Source: Poa pratensis (Eukaryota; Streptophyta; Magnoliopsida; Poales; Poaceae). From it: a stretch of DNA of 64,000 nt. The position numbers and the translations under genes were made by a program. Of this stretch, positions 31,401 to 43,655 are shown piece after piece. The stretch is from the NCBI GenBank assembly GCA_947311845.1, contig CAMZMU010000041.1:117392796-117456795 (forward strand). Reading direction: 5' to 3'. Within the stretch, counting starts at the first letter, position 1, and each line of letters starts with the position of its first letter. The notes below the pieces were generated by a model. That model saw only the letters and a program-made list of their open reading frames with translations, did not search any database and was not told where the DNA came from.

Positions 31401-32453
31401 TGCCGCCCTTTAGTAGTTATGTGGTGTGGTTAACTGATTTGACACCACAGCTTTATGTCCTCAAGTCAGTCAGATTTCTTTGGCAAACCAGTACTTTATG
31501 ACAAAAATTATAATCATTTTTGTTTAAAAAATATATACTCATGTCATATTTTTTTTGATCATTTCAGGCCTGGTTTAGGGAATTGCCAAGTGGGGTGCTG
31601 GACTCTATCCCACCCGAACAGGTGATGCAATGCCAATCTGAAGAGGACTGTGCTCGGGTTGCCAAATGCCTTCCACCAACTGAAGCAGCCTTACTTGACT
31701 GGGCCGTTAATTTGATGGCTGATGTTGTCCAGGAAGAACAGATAAACAAGATGAACGATCGCAATGTTGCTATGGTTTTCGCACCAAATATGACCCAGGT
31801 AACGTGTTGTCCTAACAGAAAACTAGCTACAGACATTTCGGTGGATGCTAATTCTTGCACACATGTAAATGCAGATGGCAGATCCTTTGACTGCACTGAT
31901 GTATGTGGTGCAAGTGATGAATTTCCTCAAGATGCTAATACAGAAGACCCTCAAGGATAGAGAAGAGTCGAACCTGGAGGATGCTTCCTTGCCACAAAAG
32001 GACCCATCTGATGAAAACGGGCATCAGAAACCTAGCCTCGCCATTGATTCTCAACCTGAGGAAGTATCCGGGCGTCCTTCTTTTGTCAGGGAGGAACCCC
32101 TTCTGTACAGTCCTACACACAGCCCTGAAGACAATCCTAGTGGGATTAATCTTTCCGAAGGCGATTCCATAGCTTGCATTGTCCAGACAAGTAATGTCCT
32201 GACGGGCATGGAGAGCTCCGCCAGTTGCTCACAGCCTGCTCTCGCTGTTTCATCCACCGTTGATGATGCTACCTGTGCTACAGCTGTGAACTCACTTCAG
32301 GGCAGAGGGAGCCGTAGCCTGACTAGCAGGAGGACTAGAAAGGGCAAGCGGCAGTGTGGAACGCCCACTGTTCCTGCAGCTGAGAAATCAAGGGGCACGA
32401 GCATCGTCAGCCGGATAAACTCCAAGGTCGAACGGATCGAAGCGTGGAGGTAG
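28490..32453 (+). pseudogene. CRIB-RhoGAP (ROP GTPase-activating protein) gene, five exons, exon 1 carries a TAG and a frameshift
   Basis: Plant RopGAPs speed GTP hydrolysis by ROP small GTPases at the plasma membrane; the CRIB motif aids ROP binding. The exons are 28490-28892, 30833-30953, 31062-31181, 31568-31798 and 31875-32453, all with GT-AG introns; the intended length is about 484 aa. Exon 1 opens MTEVALFRGP, then has a Ser/Glu-rich stretch, the helix ELLFELLRKSLLGCR and the CRIB motif (from about residue 94: IGLPTDVQHVAHVTFD). Exons 2-5 carry the RhoGAP domain: SVFGVSTQSMQCSYD, the arginine finger in EGIFRIN (codon 31077-31079), and NVAMVFAPNMTQ. Two lesions lie in exon 1: an in-frame TAG at 28685-28687, just before the SFLELL helix, and one missing base near 28849, after GFLGLP. 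Only the restored phase fits the exon 1/2 junction. Exons 2-5 are intact. It is either a pseudogene or a sequence with errors. Confidence 0.88.
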
Positions 32454-33515
32454 AAATCCGGACGTCATTGCTGTTGTTTGTTGTGTAATAGATGACTGAC
32501 CCAGTGTTTTCCTTGCACATTTTGAATTTTTGACGTGCTTATCATTTCGTGTTTGGACCATGATCATGTTTTCAGACTCAACCAGCCTCCTTCACTAACT
32601 TATGTATCTTGCTTGTGAGTAATTTATGGCTGTTCGAGTGAATGAAACAGAAGGCCGTTGCCTGACGTTTTCTCTTGAGATTTTACTATACTGACCTTTC
32701 TGAAGTGAGCTCTCAGCCACCGTATGCATGTCCTATCATTGCATCAGATAGCTTTATTCTGCCTTCTCTCCTTCATTCTTTTCGTTTGCTGAATCTGTCC
32801 CAAGATTTTTCCAGTTTTCACAAAAAGAAGGTATTCTACCTTTTTGTTGTTATTCTTTTTCGTTCGTAGAATCCGCCACATTTTTTTTTGTAGTTTTCAT
32901 GGAGAAAATGAAATGTTTGGAAACTAAAACACTGTGAGAGAAATTGCAGTGCATCATCCTCCACCTAGGTTTCTGCCAGTTCAGCTAAGAACGGAACATA
33001 TTCCTATCTCCAGGGGAACTTGACACCAGTGTGATGCTCAGTGACAAGTGCATCACGGGTCAGAGAAAATCACCCCGTTTTCTCCAAGGGTTTAGACCAT
33101 TGTGAAATGTCTGAATTCTCTTTGTGGTGCGCGGCATTATCGATCTGTTCCCACGTTAGTTGGAACCGGAATTCATTCACGAAAATCGACCTGGAATGCC
33201 AACCTTATCAGATATTCCATTTTTTCAGTGCAAGACCACCATCAAATTTGTTCGAGCAGCAAATGCTTGCATTGTTCCGAACTTTTTAGCTGTAGCTGCA
33301 GATTTCCATGCATTTTTTGACATGTCATGCATATCAGTGCTGAAGAACACACATACACACTTGTGCAAGATGCACATTTCCATTTCCTCCCAAGTTGCTT
33401 GCAGCTGGAGTAGTATATACCACCACCACTTGTAAAAAGGGGGAAAGAACCCCAAAATTCCAATTCGACAGCCACATAGATGCCTCTATCTTCCCTGGCC
33501 TCTCCATTTCTCTCA
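32454..33515. other. RopGAP 3' region and spacer before the FAF-like gene
   Basis: Ordinary AT-rich DNA with no open frame of interest. TGTGTAATAGATGA and AATGAAACAG lie within 200 bp of the stop and may serve polyadenylation. The last ~100 bp would be the FAF-like promoter. Confidence 0.4.
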
Positions 33516-33523
33516 TTATATAC
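33516..33523 (+). promoter_or_regulatory. TATA box of the FAF-like gene
   Basis: ATTATATA, in the context TCTCATTATATACCTCTC, lies 100 bp before the start codon at 33617 and is followed by pyrimidine-rich sequence typical of a plant transcription start. Confidence 0.5.
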
Positions 33524-33616
33524 CTCTCTTCGTCAGAGATTACATAGCCAATTTCGACAGCCACAAAAAAAATTGCAGCTTTACATCCGAGGAGCAGAGT
33601 AGCGTTCATTTGGTAA

Positions 33617-34446
33617 ATGGGGCACATGGCGGCGGCGGACGGCGTGCTGCGGAGGCTGTTCGAGAAGCCGTTGCCGGAGAACCCGAGTCTTCTGGATGTG
33701 TTGGCGGCCTGCAGCAACCACATTCACCACAAGAAGCAGCTGCTGCCGCCCGTCGACCCGTCGTCCTTCACGGAGATCTTCGGCGAGCTCCACTTCCACG
33801 AGAAGCCCGACGCCCGAGTCGTCTTCCTGCCGCCACCACCAACTCGCCCGAGTGGTCCGACTGCGTCGTGGTTAGACGTCGCCGATCATCAGGCTGCCGA
33901 GAAGAGCAAGGACGACTCGTCGTTGGACGCGCTCCTCAGGCCGCCGAAGCCCGCGAGCTTCAGTATGAAGAAAAGCGCGAGTTTCTGCCTGAAGAAGAGC
34001 TCGGCTTCGCTGCTACTCTGCACGGAGGGGCTCGGGTCCGAGAGCACCGTGGACTCGGACGACATGGTCAAGGGCGACGGCGGCGACGCCGCCCTGAGCC
34101 CCGGAAGGAGGCGATGCTTGAGGAAGCGACGCTCGGAGACGCGGGGCCAGGGCTGCTGGGAGGCAGCAAGGACAAGGAGCCGCCGTCGTTCCCGCCGCCG
34201 ATACGGTCGATCGGGCGCGGCGGGAAGCCATGCGTGTGCTTCCGGACGTTCCGCGAGGATGGGCGGTTCGTGCTCACGCAGGTGGTCATCCCCGGGAAGG
34301 AGCTGCTGCAGGCGTCCCGCGAGGGCGGCCGCCTCAGGCTCCAGTTCGCCAACGCCGCAGGCGACGAGGATGACGAGGAGCTCGGAGACCAAGAAGATCG
34401 CGGGCACGAAGCCAACACCAGATGCATGATCGGCGCATGCGCTTAA
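33617..34446 (+). pseudogene. FANTASTIC FOUR (FAF)-like gene, intronless, with one internal frameshift
   Basis: FAF proteins are plant-specific regulators of shoot meristem size and related growth traits. The frame from the ATG at 33617 gives RLFEKPLPENPSLLDVLAAC, then DPSSFTEIFGELHFHEK, an SFSMKKSASFCLKK stretch and LCTEGLGSESTVDSDDMVKG, the usual N-terminal and acidic parts. The FAF domain itself, with FPPPIRSIGRGGKPCVCFRT and EDGRFVLTQVVIPGKELL, lies in a different frame and ends in a TAA at 34446. Moving from one to the other needs a 1-bp deletion (or 2-bp insertion) somewhere around 34075-34110. Both frames are open for long distances, so the exact base cannot be fixed by stops. As read, the first frame would run into an Arg-rich tail ending at 34429 without the FAF domain. 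Confidence 0.8.
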
Positions 34447-35766
34447 TTCGTTACCACTGTAGTAGCTTGTTGGTTAACGTGTGACAATCCAAAGCTGATG
34501 ACGATCACGTGTTTGGTACTTTGGTATTGCTACGGGGATTGTATTCGTAGAACTGGTAGTAATTTTATTTCTTAACGAGCTACTACTATTGTTGGACTAT
34601 TGTTTATTGGGATGTTATCATTTGGCAATAAGATCTTTACCTTTTTTTTCTTTTGTTTCGGACACAAGTCCGATGCAAGTCTATTTAAGAAACGGATACG
34701 GGAGCCCAGCGGTACCCACCTAATTGTAATGATCCCACCTTTTTAATAAGACGGAGATCCCTGTATAACTGTGCTAGTCCCTGTATCGACTTGCTAGTAT
34801 ACACAATTTAAGATAGATACCATTGCATTGCATCAAGTTTATTACACGAAGATCCAGAAATAAAAGGGTGTGATGATACGGTATCGAAGACACAAAACAA
34901 CCACAGGCTCTCGCGACATGGCGACGCGGGGGAAGCAGCTGCCGCCGGCGACCCGATCTCCTGCACCGGCCTCGTCTCGCGCCGCTGAGCCCAGATCCGG
35001 AACCGCCTCCTCGTCCTCTCTCCACCGTGGCCATGATCTTCTCCGGCTCCGGTCCTCAAGCTCTCGCGACCGCGCGGCGTCCCGCCGACCCCGGCGGCGC
35101 CCCGCGCCACCATGGCCTCACTGGCCCTCTCCCTGCGCCCAGGCAGCCATGGCAGGCTCCCCCACCGTCGGCGACCATCCCCGCGGGCGTAAGGCCCGCG
35201 TTCCTCGGCTTCAAGGACCTTCCAAGCCCGGCGGCGTCCCGCCCCACCATGGACTCGCCGGCCCTCTCCCTGCGTTCTGGTGGAGCTAGCAGACTCCCCC
35301 ACCGCCGCGACCACCCGGGGATGCTGCGCCCCGACTTCGACCCTGCAGCTGCCTCCTCCGCCTCCGCTGCGGCCGTTCGGCCGGCCGCCCCGCCACGTGC
35401 AACCCTGCCGGCCGCCCGCTCCTCCCCGTCCTAGACGCTGCCGGTGGCGCCTACCGCCATCTCCTTCAGCCGGCTGGCGTGCCGCCCAGCCTCCATCATC
35501 GTCGCCCCATCGTTGCAGGCTTGGAATGGGCCTGGGGGCCCCGCCATGCTCGAAGCTCTGTTGGCCCCAGCACCACGCTCCCGCGACGTGGGTGGCGACC
35601 GACCGCTGCCTCCACCGCGTCCCCGCGGCGACCAGCCGCCGCCGACGCGCGCTTTTCAGGCCTCGACGACCCCCTCCATGTGCCCCAGCTTCCCGGGCAG
35701 GCCCCTGCCGCCTCCGGCGTCCATCCCTGCGGGCTTCACTCCGGCGTTCCTGGGCATGGTGGCCGT
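34447..35766. other. FAF-like 3' region and GC-rich segment without a recognised gene
   Basis: The first ~330 bp are AT-rich, the 3' side of the FAF-like gene. From about 34910 to 35766 the DNA is very GC-rich and open in many frames on both strands (up to 337 codons on the minus strand). The translations are low-complexity, and no domain is recognised. Imperfect internal repeats such as CATCCCYGCGGGC followed by GCGTTCCT occur at 35177 and 35722. It may be a LINE leader, captured gene pieces or a decayed first exon. Element A is inserted at its right edge. Confidence 0.35.
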
Positions 35767-37036
35767 TGATGACCCAAAAGTATAGAGGATCGCAAAAGTC
35801 TTCGAGGGAAGTAAAACCCAAATTTATTGATTCGACATAAAGGGAGACAAAGAATATTTCAAAGCCTTGACAGATGAATTGTCACTTCAGCTGCACCTGG
35901 AAATAGACTTGCTCGACACAGTTTATCAGTAGCAACAGTTTTATGATAGTAGCAGTAGTGAAATAATAGCAGTAGTGAAATAAAGGCAGCAGTAGTAATT
36001 GAAGTAGACATCATGATTAAAATAATGTAGACATAGGGATGGATGAACGGGTGTTGCATGGATGGGATAGTTCATGAAATAGTCATACAGAGGGCAATTG
36101 CAGGTAGATAATAATAAAGCATCCAAGTAATAATTAATCATAGGCATGTGTTCCGTATTTAGTCGTACGTGCTCGCAATGAGAAACTTGCACAACATCTA
36201 TGGTCCTACCAGTCCGTTTGCAGCGGGGCCTCAAGGGAATCTACTGGTAATTAAGGTGCTCCTTTTAATAAAGCACCGGAGCAAAGCATTAACACTCCGT
36301 GAACACATGTGATCCTCAAGTCGCAGCCATCCCCTCCGGTTATCCCAATTTCTGTCACTTTGGGGCCTCGGGTTCCGGACAATAACGTGTGTATACAACT
36401 TGTAGATATGATCCAAAACAATAATTATTCACATGATACAATAACATGTTCAGATCTGAAATCATGACACTCGGGCCCTAAGTGTCAAGCATTAAGTATA
36501 ACAAGTTGCAACAATGACATAAAGTACTAATAATGGATACTAGGCACCCTGCCCTAACAATCTTACATCTATTACATGAACGATCTCATCCAATCCCTAC
36601 CATCCCCTTCAGCCTACAGTGGAGAATTACTTACACATGGATGGGGGAAGCATGGTTGGTCGATGGAGAGGCGACGGTGATGATGATGTCGATGATCTCC
36701 TCCAATTCCCCGTCCAGGCAGGGTGCCAGAACGGAGTTTCTGATCCCCGAACTAGGATTTTCGGTGGCGGTGGAGCTCTGGAGTGTTTCTGGAAAAAGCG
36801 TCGATCCCCCCGTGTGTTTTTAGGTCAGGGGCAATATGTAGTCCAAAGGGCGTCATCAGGGGCAACCCCATGCCTCGGCGCGGGCCAACCTCTACCGCGC
36901 CGAGGGGTGGTGTGGAGCTCTCGTGCTCCGTCTCCGCTTGATCTTCTGGCTCCGTGGGTCTTCTGGAAAAATAGGACTTCTGGAATTTTTTGGGAATTTT
37001 CCCGAAACTTTGACTTTTTGCACAAAAACAAGACAC
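35767..37036 (-). repeat. Element A left (3') LTR, first part
   Basis: It matches 62351-63630 over its full length with scattered differences. It is cut by element B after the word GACAC, which is repeated at 55542-55546; the LTR then resumes at 55547. A GC hairpin (CTCGGCGCGGG ... CGCGCCGAG) lies at about 36873-36905. Confidence 0.9.
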
Positions 37037-38630
37037 TGATGACGTGAAATCACACGGTCGTTGGGAGACCCCAAGAGGAAGGTATGAAGCAGTGCAGCAG
37101 CAAGTTTTCCCTCAGTATGAAACCAAGGTTATCGAACCAGTAGGAGTAGAAACACTTCAGAAGGTTGTTGGTGGCGGAATATGGCACGACGCAACACCAG
37201 GGAATCGGCAACCGACGTGGAACCTGCACAAACACAATCAAACTATTTTGCCCCAACGAAACAGGAAGGTTGTCAATCTTCCCGGCTTGCTATAACAAAG
37301 GATTAAACGTATGGTGTGGAAAATAATGTTTAATTGCAGAAAGTAAAAGAGAACAATTGTTTGCAGTTGGTGGTTTTATCAGTGTAAAAGAATGGACCGG
37401 GGTCCACAGTTCACTAGTGGTGTCTCTCCATAAAGATAAACGACATGTTGGGTAAACAAATTACAGCTGGGCAATTGATAAAATATTGAGCGCATGACAA
37501 TGCATATATATGACAAGATGACTACCATGATATTTAATTGGGCATTACGACAAGATACATAGACCGTTATCCAACCGCATCTATGACTAATAATCCACCT
37601 TCAGGTTGACATCCGTGTTCCCCGTTGGTATTAAGTTGCAAGCAACGGATAATCGCATTAAGTAATGTGCGTAATGTAAACAAGTACATATGACCGTGGA
37701 CATAGCATTGTTAGGTTATCCCTAGTGGCAACAGCACATCCACAACCTTAGACGTTGCTGTCACTCGCCCAGATTACTGGAGACTGAACCCACTATCTAG
37801 CATAAATACTCACTCTTGGAGTTACAAGCATCTACTTGGCCAAAGCATCTACTAGTAACGGAAAGCATGCAAGATCATAAATAACATGTAACATAGATTA
37901 ATAATCAACTTGATCATAGTATTCAATATTCATCGGATCCCAGCAAACACAACATGTAGCATTACAATAAGATGATCTTGATCATGTTAGGCAGCTCACA
38001 AGATCTAAACATGATAGCATAAAGTGGAGAGACAACCATCTAGCTACTGCTATGGACCCGTAGTCCAAGGATGAACTACTCACGCATCACTCCGGAGGCA
38101 GGCATGGCGATGTAGAGCCCTCCGGTGATGATTCCCCTCTCCGGCAGGGTGCCGGGAAGAGCTTCAGAACCCTCCCGAGCTAGGGTTGACGACGGCGGCG
38201 CCTCTGGAACTTTTCGTGGAATATGACTCGGGTATTTAGGGTTTTCCGTCGGGGGAATAAATAGGCGAAAGGGCGGCGGCTGAGGGCACCCGAGGGGCCC
38301 ACACGCACCCTCGGCGCGGCAGGAGGTGGGGCCGCGCCGAGCCCTTGTGTGGCCGCCTCCTGGCGCTCTCCGTCTCCCCTTTGGACTCCGTGTACGTGTC
38401 GGTGAAATAGGGACCTCCGTTGATTTTCGTCCAATTCCGAGAATATTTCCAGAACAGCTTTTCTGGAATACAAAAACAGCAGAAAACAGGAACTGGCACT
38501 GTGGCATCTTGTTAATAGGTTAGTCCCAAAAAATGTATAAAAATGATATGAAGTGGATGCAAAACATGTAACAATTGGTATAATATCAACATGGAACATC
38601 AAAAATTATAGATACGTTTGAGACGTATCA
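37037..38630 (-). repeat. Element B left (3') LTR
   Basis: 1594 bp, from TGATGACGTGAAATCACACG to GATACGTTTGAGACGTATCA. It is highly similar to 42647-43655 plus 54953-55541, with a low level of substitutions. A perfect 11-bp-arm hairpin, CTCGGCGCGGC / GCCGCGCCGAG, is at 38310-38341. Confidence 0.93.
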
Positions 38631-41239
38631 GCATCCCCAAGCTTAGTTCCTACTCGTCCTCGAGTAGGTAAACGATAAAACAAAATAATTTTTGAAGTGA
38701 CATGCTACCATCATAATCTTGATCAAATAGTATTGTAAGGCACATGTAAGTGAATGAAGTGATCCAAGTCAATGGTCTATATTTGCTACCAAATAGATAA
38801 TGAGTAAACACTGAATCATACAAGCTAAACTTTTCATGAATAGTACTTTGGAGACAATGCATCCACAGGTTTACATAAGTGTTAACTCATAAAGCAATAG
38901 ATTCTAGTAAAAGGTATTTAACCAACACAAAGGAAGATTTAAGTTTCAGCATTTGCTTCAACTTTCAACATATTTATCTCATGGATATTGTCAACACAAA
39001 GCAATATAATAAGTCCAATATGTAGCATATAACAAATGTTGTACCAAAGTTGACACTAGTGTTTGCTTGTGGAAGATAGAAAGAAGTAGGAAAACTGACT
39101 CAACATAAAAGTAAAAGAAAGGCCCTTCGCAGAGGGAAGCAGGGATTAAATCATGTGCTAGAGCTTTTTAGTTTTTGAAATCATATAGAGAGTAAAAATT
39201 AAGTTTTGGGAGGTGTATGTTAATTGGTCAACGAATCAGTAGTGGAAAGTACAATATGACCCCGCCAAACAGACTTTTAAGAGCGGCTCCCATGAAGGAC
39301 GTTATTTCTACCAGCAAGGCAGATCATCCCTCTTTTCTCTTTTGTTTACACATGCAGATATTTCACTGGTATTATTGCTTGACTGATAAATCAGGGCAAA
39401 AATGTGAAGAGAATTAAGCGGTTAAAGTTGTAATTAATTGGGACTGGGCACCCCGTTGCCAGCTCTTTTTGCAAAATTAATAGATAAGCGGATGTATATG
39501 CCGCTAGTCTGATGGTAAAGTCTGCTTGACAAGTGACATAAAGACATCCACCACGTCCTCATGAGCTTGGTAAACATTGACACAAAAAGGAGTAGTAACA
39601 ATTTTGAATAGTTTAAAGGTAGCACATGAAAAATTTACTTGGAGTGGCAAGGAAATACCACATATAGGTAGTTATGGTGGACACAAATGGCATGGATTTT
39701 GGCTCAAGGATTTGGATGCACGAGAAGCATTCCCTCTCAGTACAGAGTTTAGGCTAGCAAGGTTATGTAAGCAAACAAGAATATCAACCGGTACACCAAG
39801 TTTTATATGACCAACATATTGCAAGCATTATAAGACTTCATACCGTCTTCCTTGTTAACCAAACCCTTTTATTAGAAAATATCTAGACCTTAGAGATACC
39901 ACCCATGCAAACCAAATTTCAACAAGCTTTACGGTAGTTCTTCACTAATGGGCTTAACTTACATGATGCAAAAATTTAATCATGACCTACTTGTTAACTC
40001 AAAACAATTGACAAGTATCAAATTATCCATATTAGTGATCTACAAGAGTATGCAAGTCTTTTCCATTATACCATTTACCACATGCAACATTTTCTGTTCC
40101 AACCAAACACCAATCAACTTATTTCAATAACTCTCCAAACAAGTATAAGTGAAGTAAGAGAGTACTTTCTTTAAAAGAACTAATAGCTCTGACAAGAGAT
40201 ACATGAAAACAAGAGCTAAAAGCTTGAACAGCTAGATATGAATACTCAACAAATATAAGTGAAGAATAGGAGTATTCTCATGAAAAAGCGGAGCGTGTCT
40301 CTCTCCCAATCAAGAATGCTAGGATCCAATCAAGTTGATCACAAAATAAAAATAACATACTGAAAATAAAAGCACACAGACGCTCCAAGAATAGCACATA
40401 TGATGTGAAAGAATTAAAATATAGTTTCACTAGAGATGACCTGATAATTTTGACGATGAAGAAGGGGATGCCTTGGGCATCCCCAAGCTTAGACGCTTGA
40501 GTCTTCTTGAAATATGCTGGGGAGATCCATGGGAGCCTCCCCAAGCTTGAGCTCTTCACTCTTCTCCATCCTATTATATCACTCTTCCCTCTTGACCCTT
40601 GAAAACTTCCGCCACACCAAACTCAAAGTAAATCTCATTAGAGGGTTAGTGCACAATCAAAAACTCACATGTTCTGTAAAGACGCAATATGACCGTTACT
40701 TTAAACATTAGCTACTGCCACTGATGTTATGTGAAGCTCTTCCACCCAAAAAAGAATTCCACCCAACACTAGTAAAAGAGAGAATGCAAAATAAAAGACA
40801 TAATCTGTCTAAAACAGAACAGTCCGCAAAGACGAATTTTTTCGAGGCACTTACGATGCTCAGATTGAAAAACTTTGAACTAATGAAAGATGCGTACATA
40901 CATCAGGATTACGCACAAAAATTTGCAGATTTAAATCACATTCTGTTGATTTTAGATAATTAATACGGTGAACAGCAGAAATCTGTTCCTGCGCAGCAAT
41001 CAAAATCTAGCATCATCTTATCATTAGAGACTACTCTTGGCACAACAATGCGAAAAAGTAAAGATACAAAGGAGTTGCTACAGAAGTAAACAACCTCCTT
41101 GACTAAAACTGAAAACAAAAGATAATGGGTTCCTCCCAAAAGCGCTTTCTTTAATGCCTTTTAGCTAGGCTAGAAGATTTTAATGATGCTCTCATAAGAA
41201 TAAGAGTTGAAAAACAAAAGAGAGCATCAAGAGGCAATA
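38631..41239. other. Element B internal non-coding region
   Basis: AT-rich with only short frames. It begins next to the LTR with the purine-tract complement (GCATCCCCAAGCTTAG). The block at 39119-39190, with CCCTTCGCAGAGGGAAGCAG and GTGCTAGAGCTTTTTA, is shared with element A at 56158-56205, in the same position relative to the 3' LTR. Confidence 0.6.
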
Positions 41240-42367
41240 TCAAACACATTTAAGTCTAACCCACTTTCTATGCAAAGGAATCTTATAACAAAATAAATTA
41301 TTGAAGCATAAAGCAACTAGCATAGAAAGATGAAACAAATATAACTTCAAAACTTTCAACATAAAGAGAGGTGTTTTAGTGACTTGAAAACTTTTACAAC
41401 CATATTTTCCTCTCTCATAATAACTTTCAGTAGCATCATGAACAAACTCAACAATATAACTATCACATAAAGCATGCTTTTCATGATCTAAAAACACATA
41501 ATTTTTATTAAGCTCAAAAACAGTGGGGTCATTAAACCCACTTTTGACAATAGCAGTATAATTAATATTATCAGGCAATATAGGACCATCATCAAGAGAA
41601 TTATCATATATAACAGTAGGGAGCACATTTTATTTCCTGTTATTTCTTCTTTTATTGAGTCAAGGAATTTGTTTACTTCAAATTTATCAAAAGGAGATAT
41701 TTCAATAGAATCATGACATTTAACAATATAGCGTTCTTCCTCCTTAGGTAGGCATGGAGGGTAATTATATAATGTAAGAGTTAAAGAGTTACTATCATTA
41801 GAAGGTAGATCCTCCTTTTGTTCATCACTCTCTTCCTCTTTTTCATCCAATGAGGCTTCAGTTTCAGCAATTTCTTCTCCCACAGGTTCCTGAAAGGCAA
41901 CAAGTTGTTCTCGAGAATAAGTTTTCTCAAGAAATTCAGTAATATAGGGATTATCATTGTAATATTCAAGGCAATAACCAAGTATAGCAAAATTCTCAGA
42001 TTTATAAGGAGAATCATCATCTTGAATAAAACCAGCAATTTCATAGGCACCTTAAAAACAACAAATTCTTCAGTTTGTTCAAGATTACCAAAGTCATAGT
42101 TTCCTTTAGCATAAGCAGCCAAGGTTTCATTATCATTATAATCACATTGGAAAGGGAGGTGTTTATGCCTTCTACAGCAAAAGATTCATTAAAGCAGTAG
42201 GATTCATCATAAGTAGAGCACAAGTTTTTAGCAAAATAATTCAATCTATTTATTTGTTCCCATAAATGTACCCCTTTTTTAGACAAGCGGTATTCCTTAT
42301 AATAATTTTGTTGTTCCTCCGTGAACCCACTTAGCCAATAAGATTTTGCTTCAAAGAGAGAAGCCAT
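41240..42367 (-). pseudogene. Element B ORF, unknown protein, several frame breaks
   Basis: From an ATG at 42367 the minus strand reads MASLFEAKSYWLSGFTEEQQ and on through YFAKNLCSTYDESYCFNES. After frame changes come ETEASLDEKEEESDEQKED, YNYPPCLPKEEERYIVKCH, FEVNKFLDSIKEEITGNK and, in another frame, YDNSLDDGPILPDNINYTAI and LDHEKHALCDSYIVEFVH. The pieces are collinear and look like one acidic protein of roughly 350-370 aa broken by small indels. I know no domain in it; it is not gag, protease or polymerase. The coding look suggests that it was under selection in its source element. Confidence 0.5.
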
Positions 42368-42541
42368 TGATATCAAGTAAACAACTAGACATAATAACGA
42401 ACCGAAATAAACTAAATGCAGATTTTTTTTGTGTTTTTGATATTTAAAAGCAAACAAGATAAAATAAAATAAACTAAGCAAGACAAAAAACAAAGTAAAG
42501 AGATTGGAAGCGTGAGACTCCCCTTGCAGAAGCCTGCTAAC

Positions 42542-42634
42542 TCCCGGCAACGGCGCCAGAAAATTATGGCGTGTTGAAGGGGAAGTTAGGAGACTGCTGA
42601 ACCGAAGTACTTCCACTCCCCGGCAACGGCGCCA
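42542..42634 (-). promoter_or_regulatory. Element B primer-binding site, present twice (tRNA-Asp)
   Basis: TCCCCGGCAACGGCGCCA at 42617-42634 equals the 3' end of plant tRNA-Asp(GUC); its complement is the minus-strand primer site, 12 bp from the LTR. A second copy, TCCCGGCAACGGCGCCA, lies at 42542-42558. Both are followed by GAAAATTATG, so a ~76-bp segment was duplicated. Confidence 0.85.
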
Positions 42635-42646
42635 GAAAATTATGCT

Positions 42647-43655
42647 TGATGACGTGAAATCACACGTTCGTTGGGAGACCCCAAGAGGAAGGTATGAAGC
42701 AGTGCAGCAGCAAGTTTTCCCTCAGTATGAAACCAAGGTTATCGAACCAGTAGGAGTAGAAACACTTCAGAAGGTTGTTGGTGGCGGAATATGGCACGGC
42801 GCAACACCAGGGAATCCGGCGACCGACGTGGAACCTGCACACAACACAATCAAACTACTTTGCCCCAACGAAACAGGAAGGTTGTCAATCTTCCCGGCTT
42901 GCTGTAACAAAGGATTAAACGTATGGTGTGGAAAATAATGTTTAATTGCAGAAAGTAAAAGAGAACAATTGTTTGCAGTTGGTGGTTTTATCAGTGTAAA
43001 AGAATGGACCGGGGTCCACAGTTCACTAGTGGTGTCTCTCCATAAAGATAAACGACATGTTGGGTAAACAAATTACAGCTGGGCAATTGATAAAATATTG
43101 AGCGCATGACAATGCATATATATGACAAGATGACTACCATGATATTTAATTGGGCATTACGACAAGATACATAGACCGTTATCCAACCGCATCTATGACT
43201 AATAATCCACCTTTAGGTTGACATACGTGTTCCCCGTTGGTATTAAGTTGCAAGCAACGGATAATCGCATTAAGTAATGTGCGTAATGTAAACAAGTACA
43301 TATGACCGTGGACATAGCATTGTTAGGTTATCCCTAGTGGCAACAGCACATCCACAACCTTAGAAGTTGCTATCACTCGCCCATATTACTGGAGACTGAA
43401 CCCACTATCTAGCATAAATACTCACTCTTAGAGTTTCAAGCATCTACTTGGCCAAATCATCTACTAGTAACGGAAAGCATGCAAGATCATAAATAACATG
43501 TAACATAGATTAATAATCAACTTGATCATAGTATTCAATATTCATCGGATCTCAGCAAACACAACATGTAGCATTACAATAAGATGATCTTGATCATGGT
43601 AGGCATCTCACAAGATCTAAACATGATAGCATAAAGTGGAGAGACAACCATCTAG
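42647..43655 (-). repeat. Element B right (5') LTR, first part
   Basis: It begins TGATGACGTG and matches 37037-38045. It is interrupted by element C after TCTAG; the LTR continues at 54953. Confidence 0.93.

Noticed and set aside
33889..34407. 172-codon minus frame opposite the FAF-like gene
   Set aside because: Shadow of the GC-rich coding strand; the FAF domain is clearly on the plus strand.
34808..35821. 337-codon minus frame
   Set aside because: It crosses the border of the retrotransposon LTR at 35767 and is Arg/Gly low-complexity; a stop-poor GC-rich artefact is more likely.
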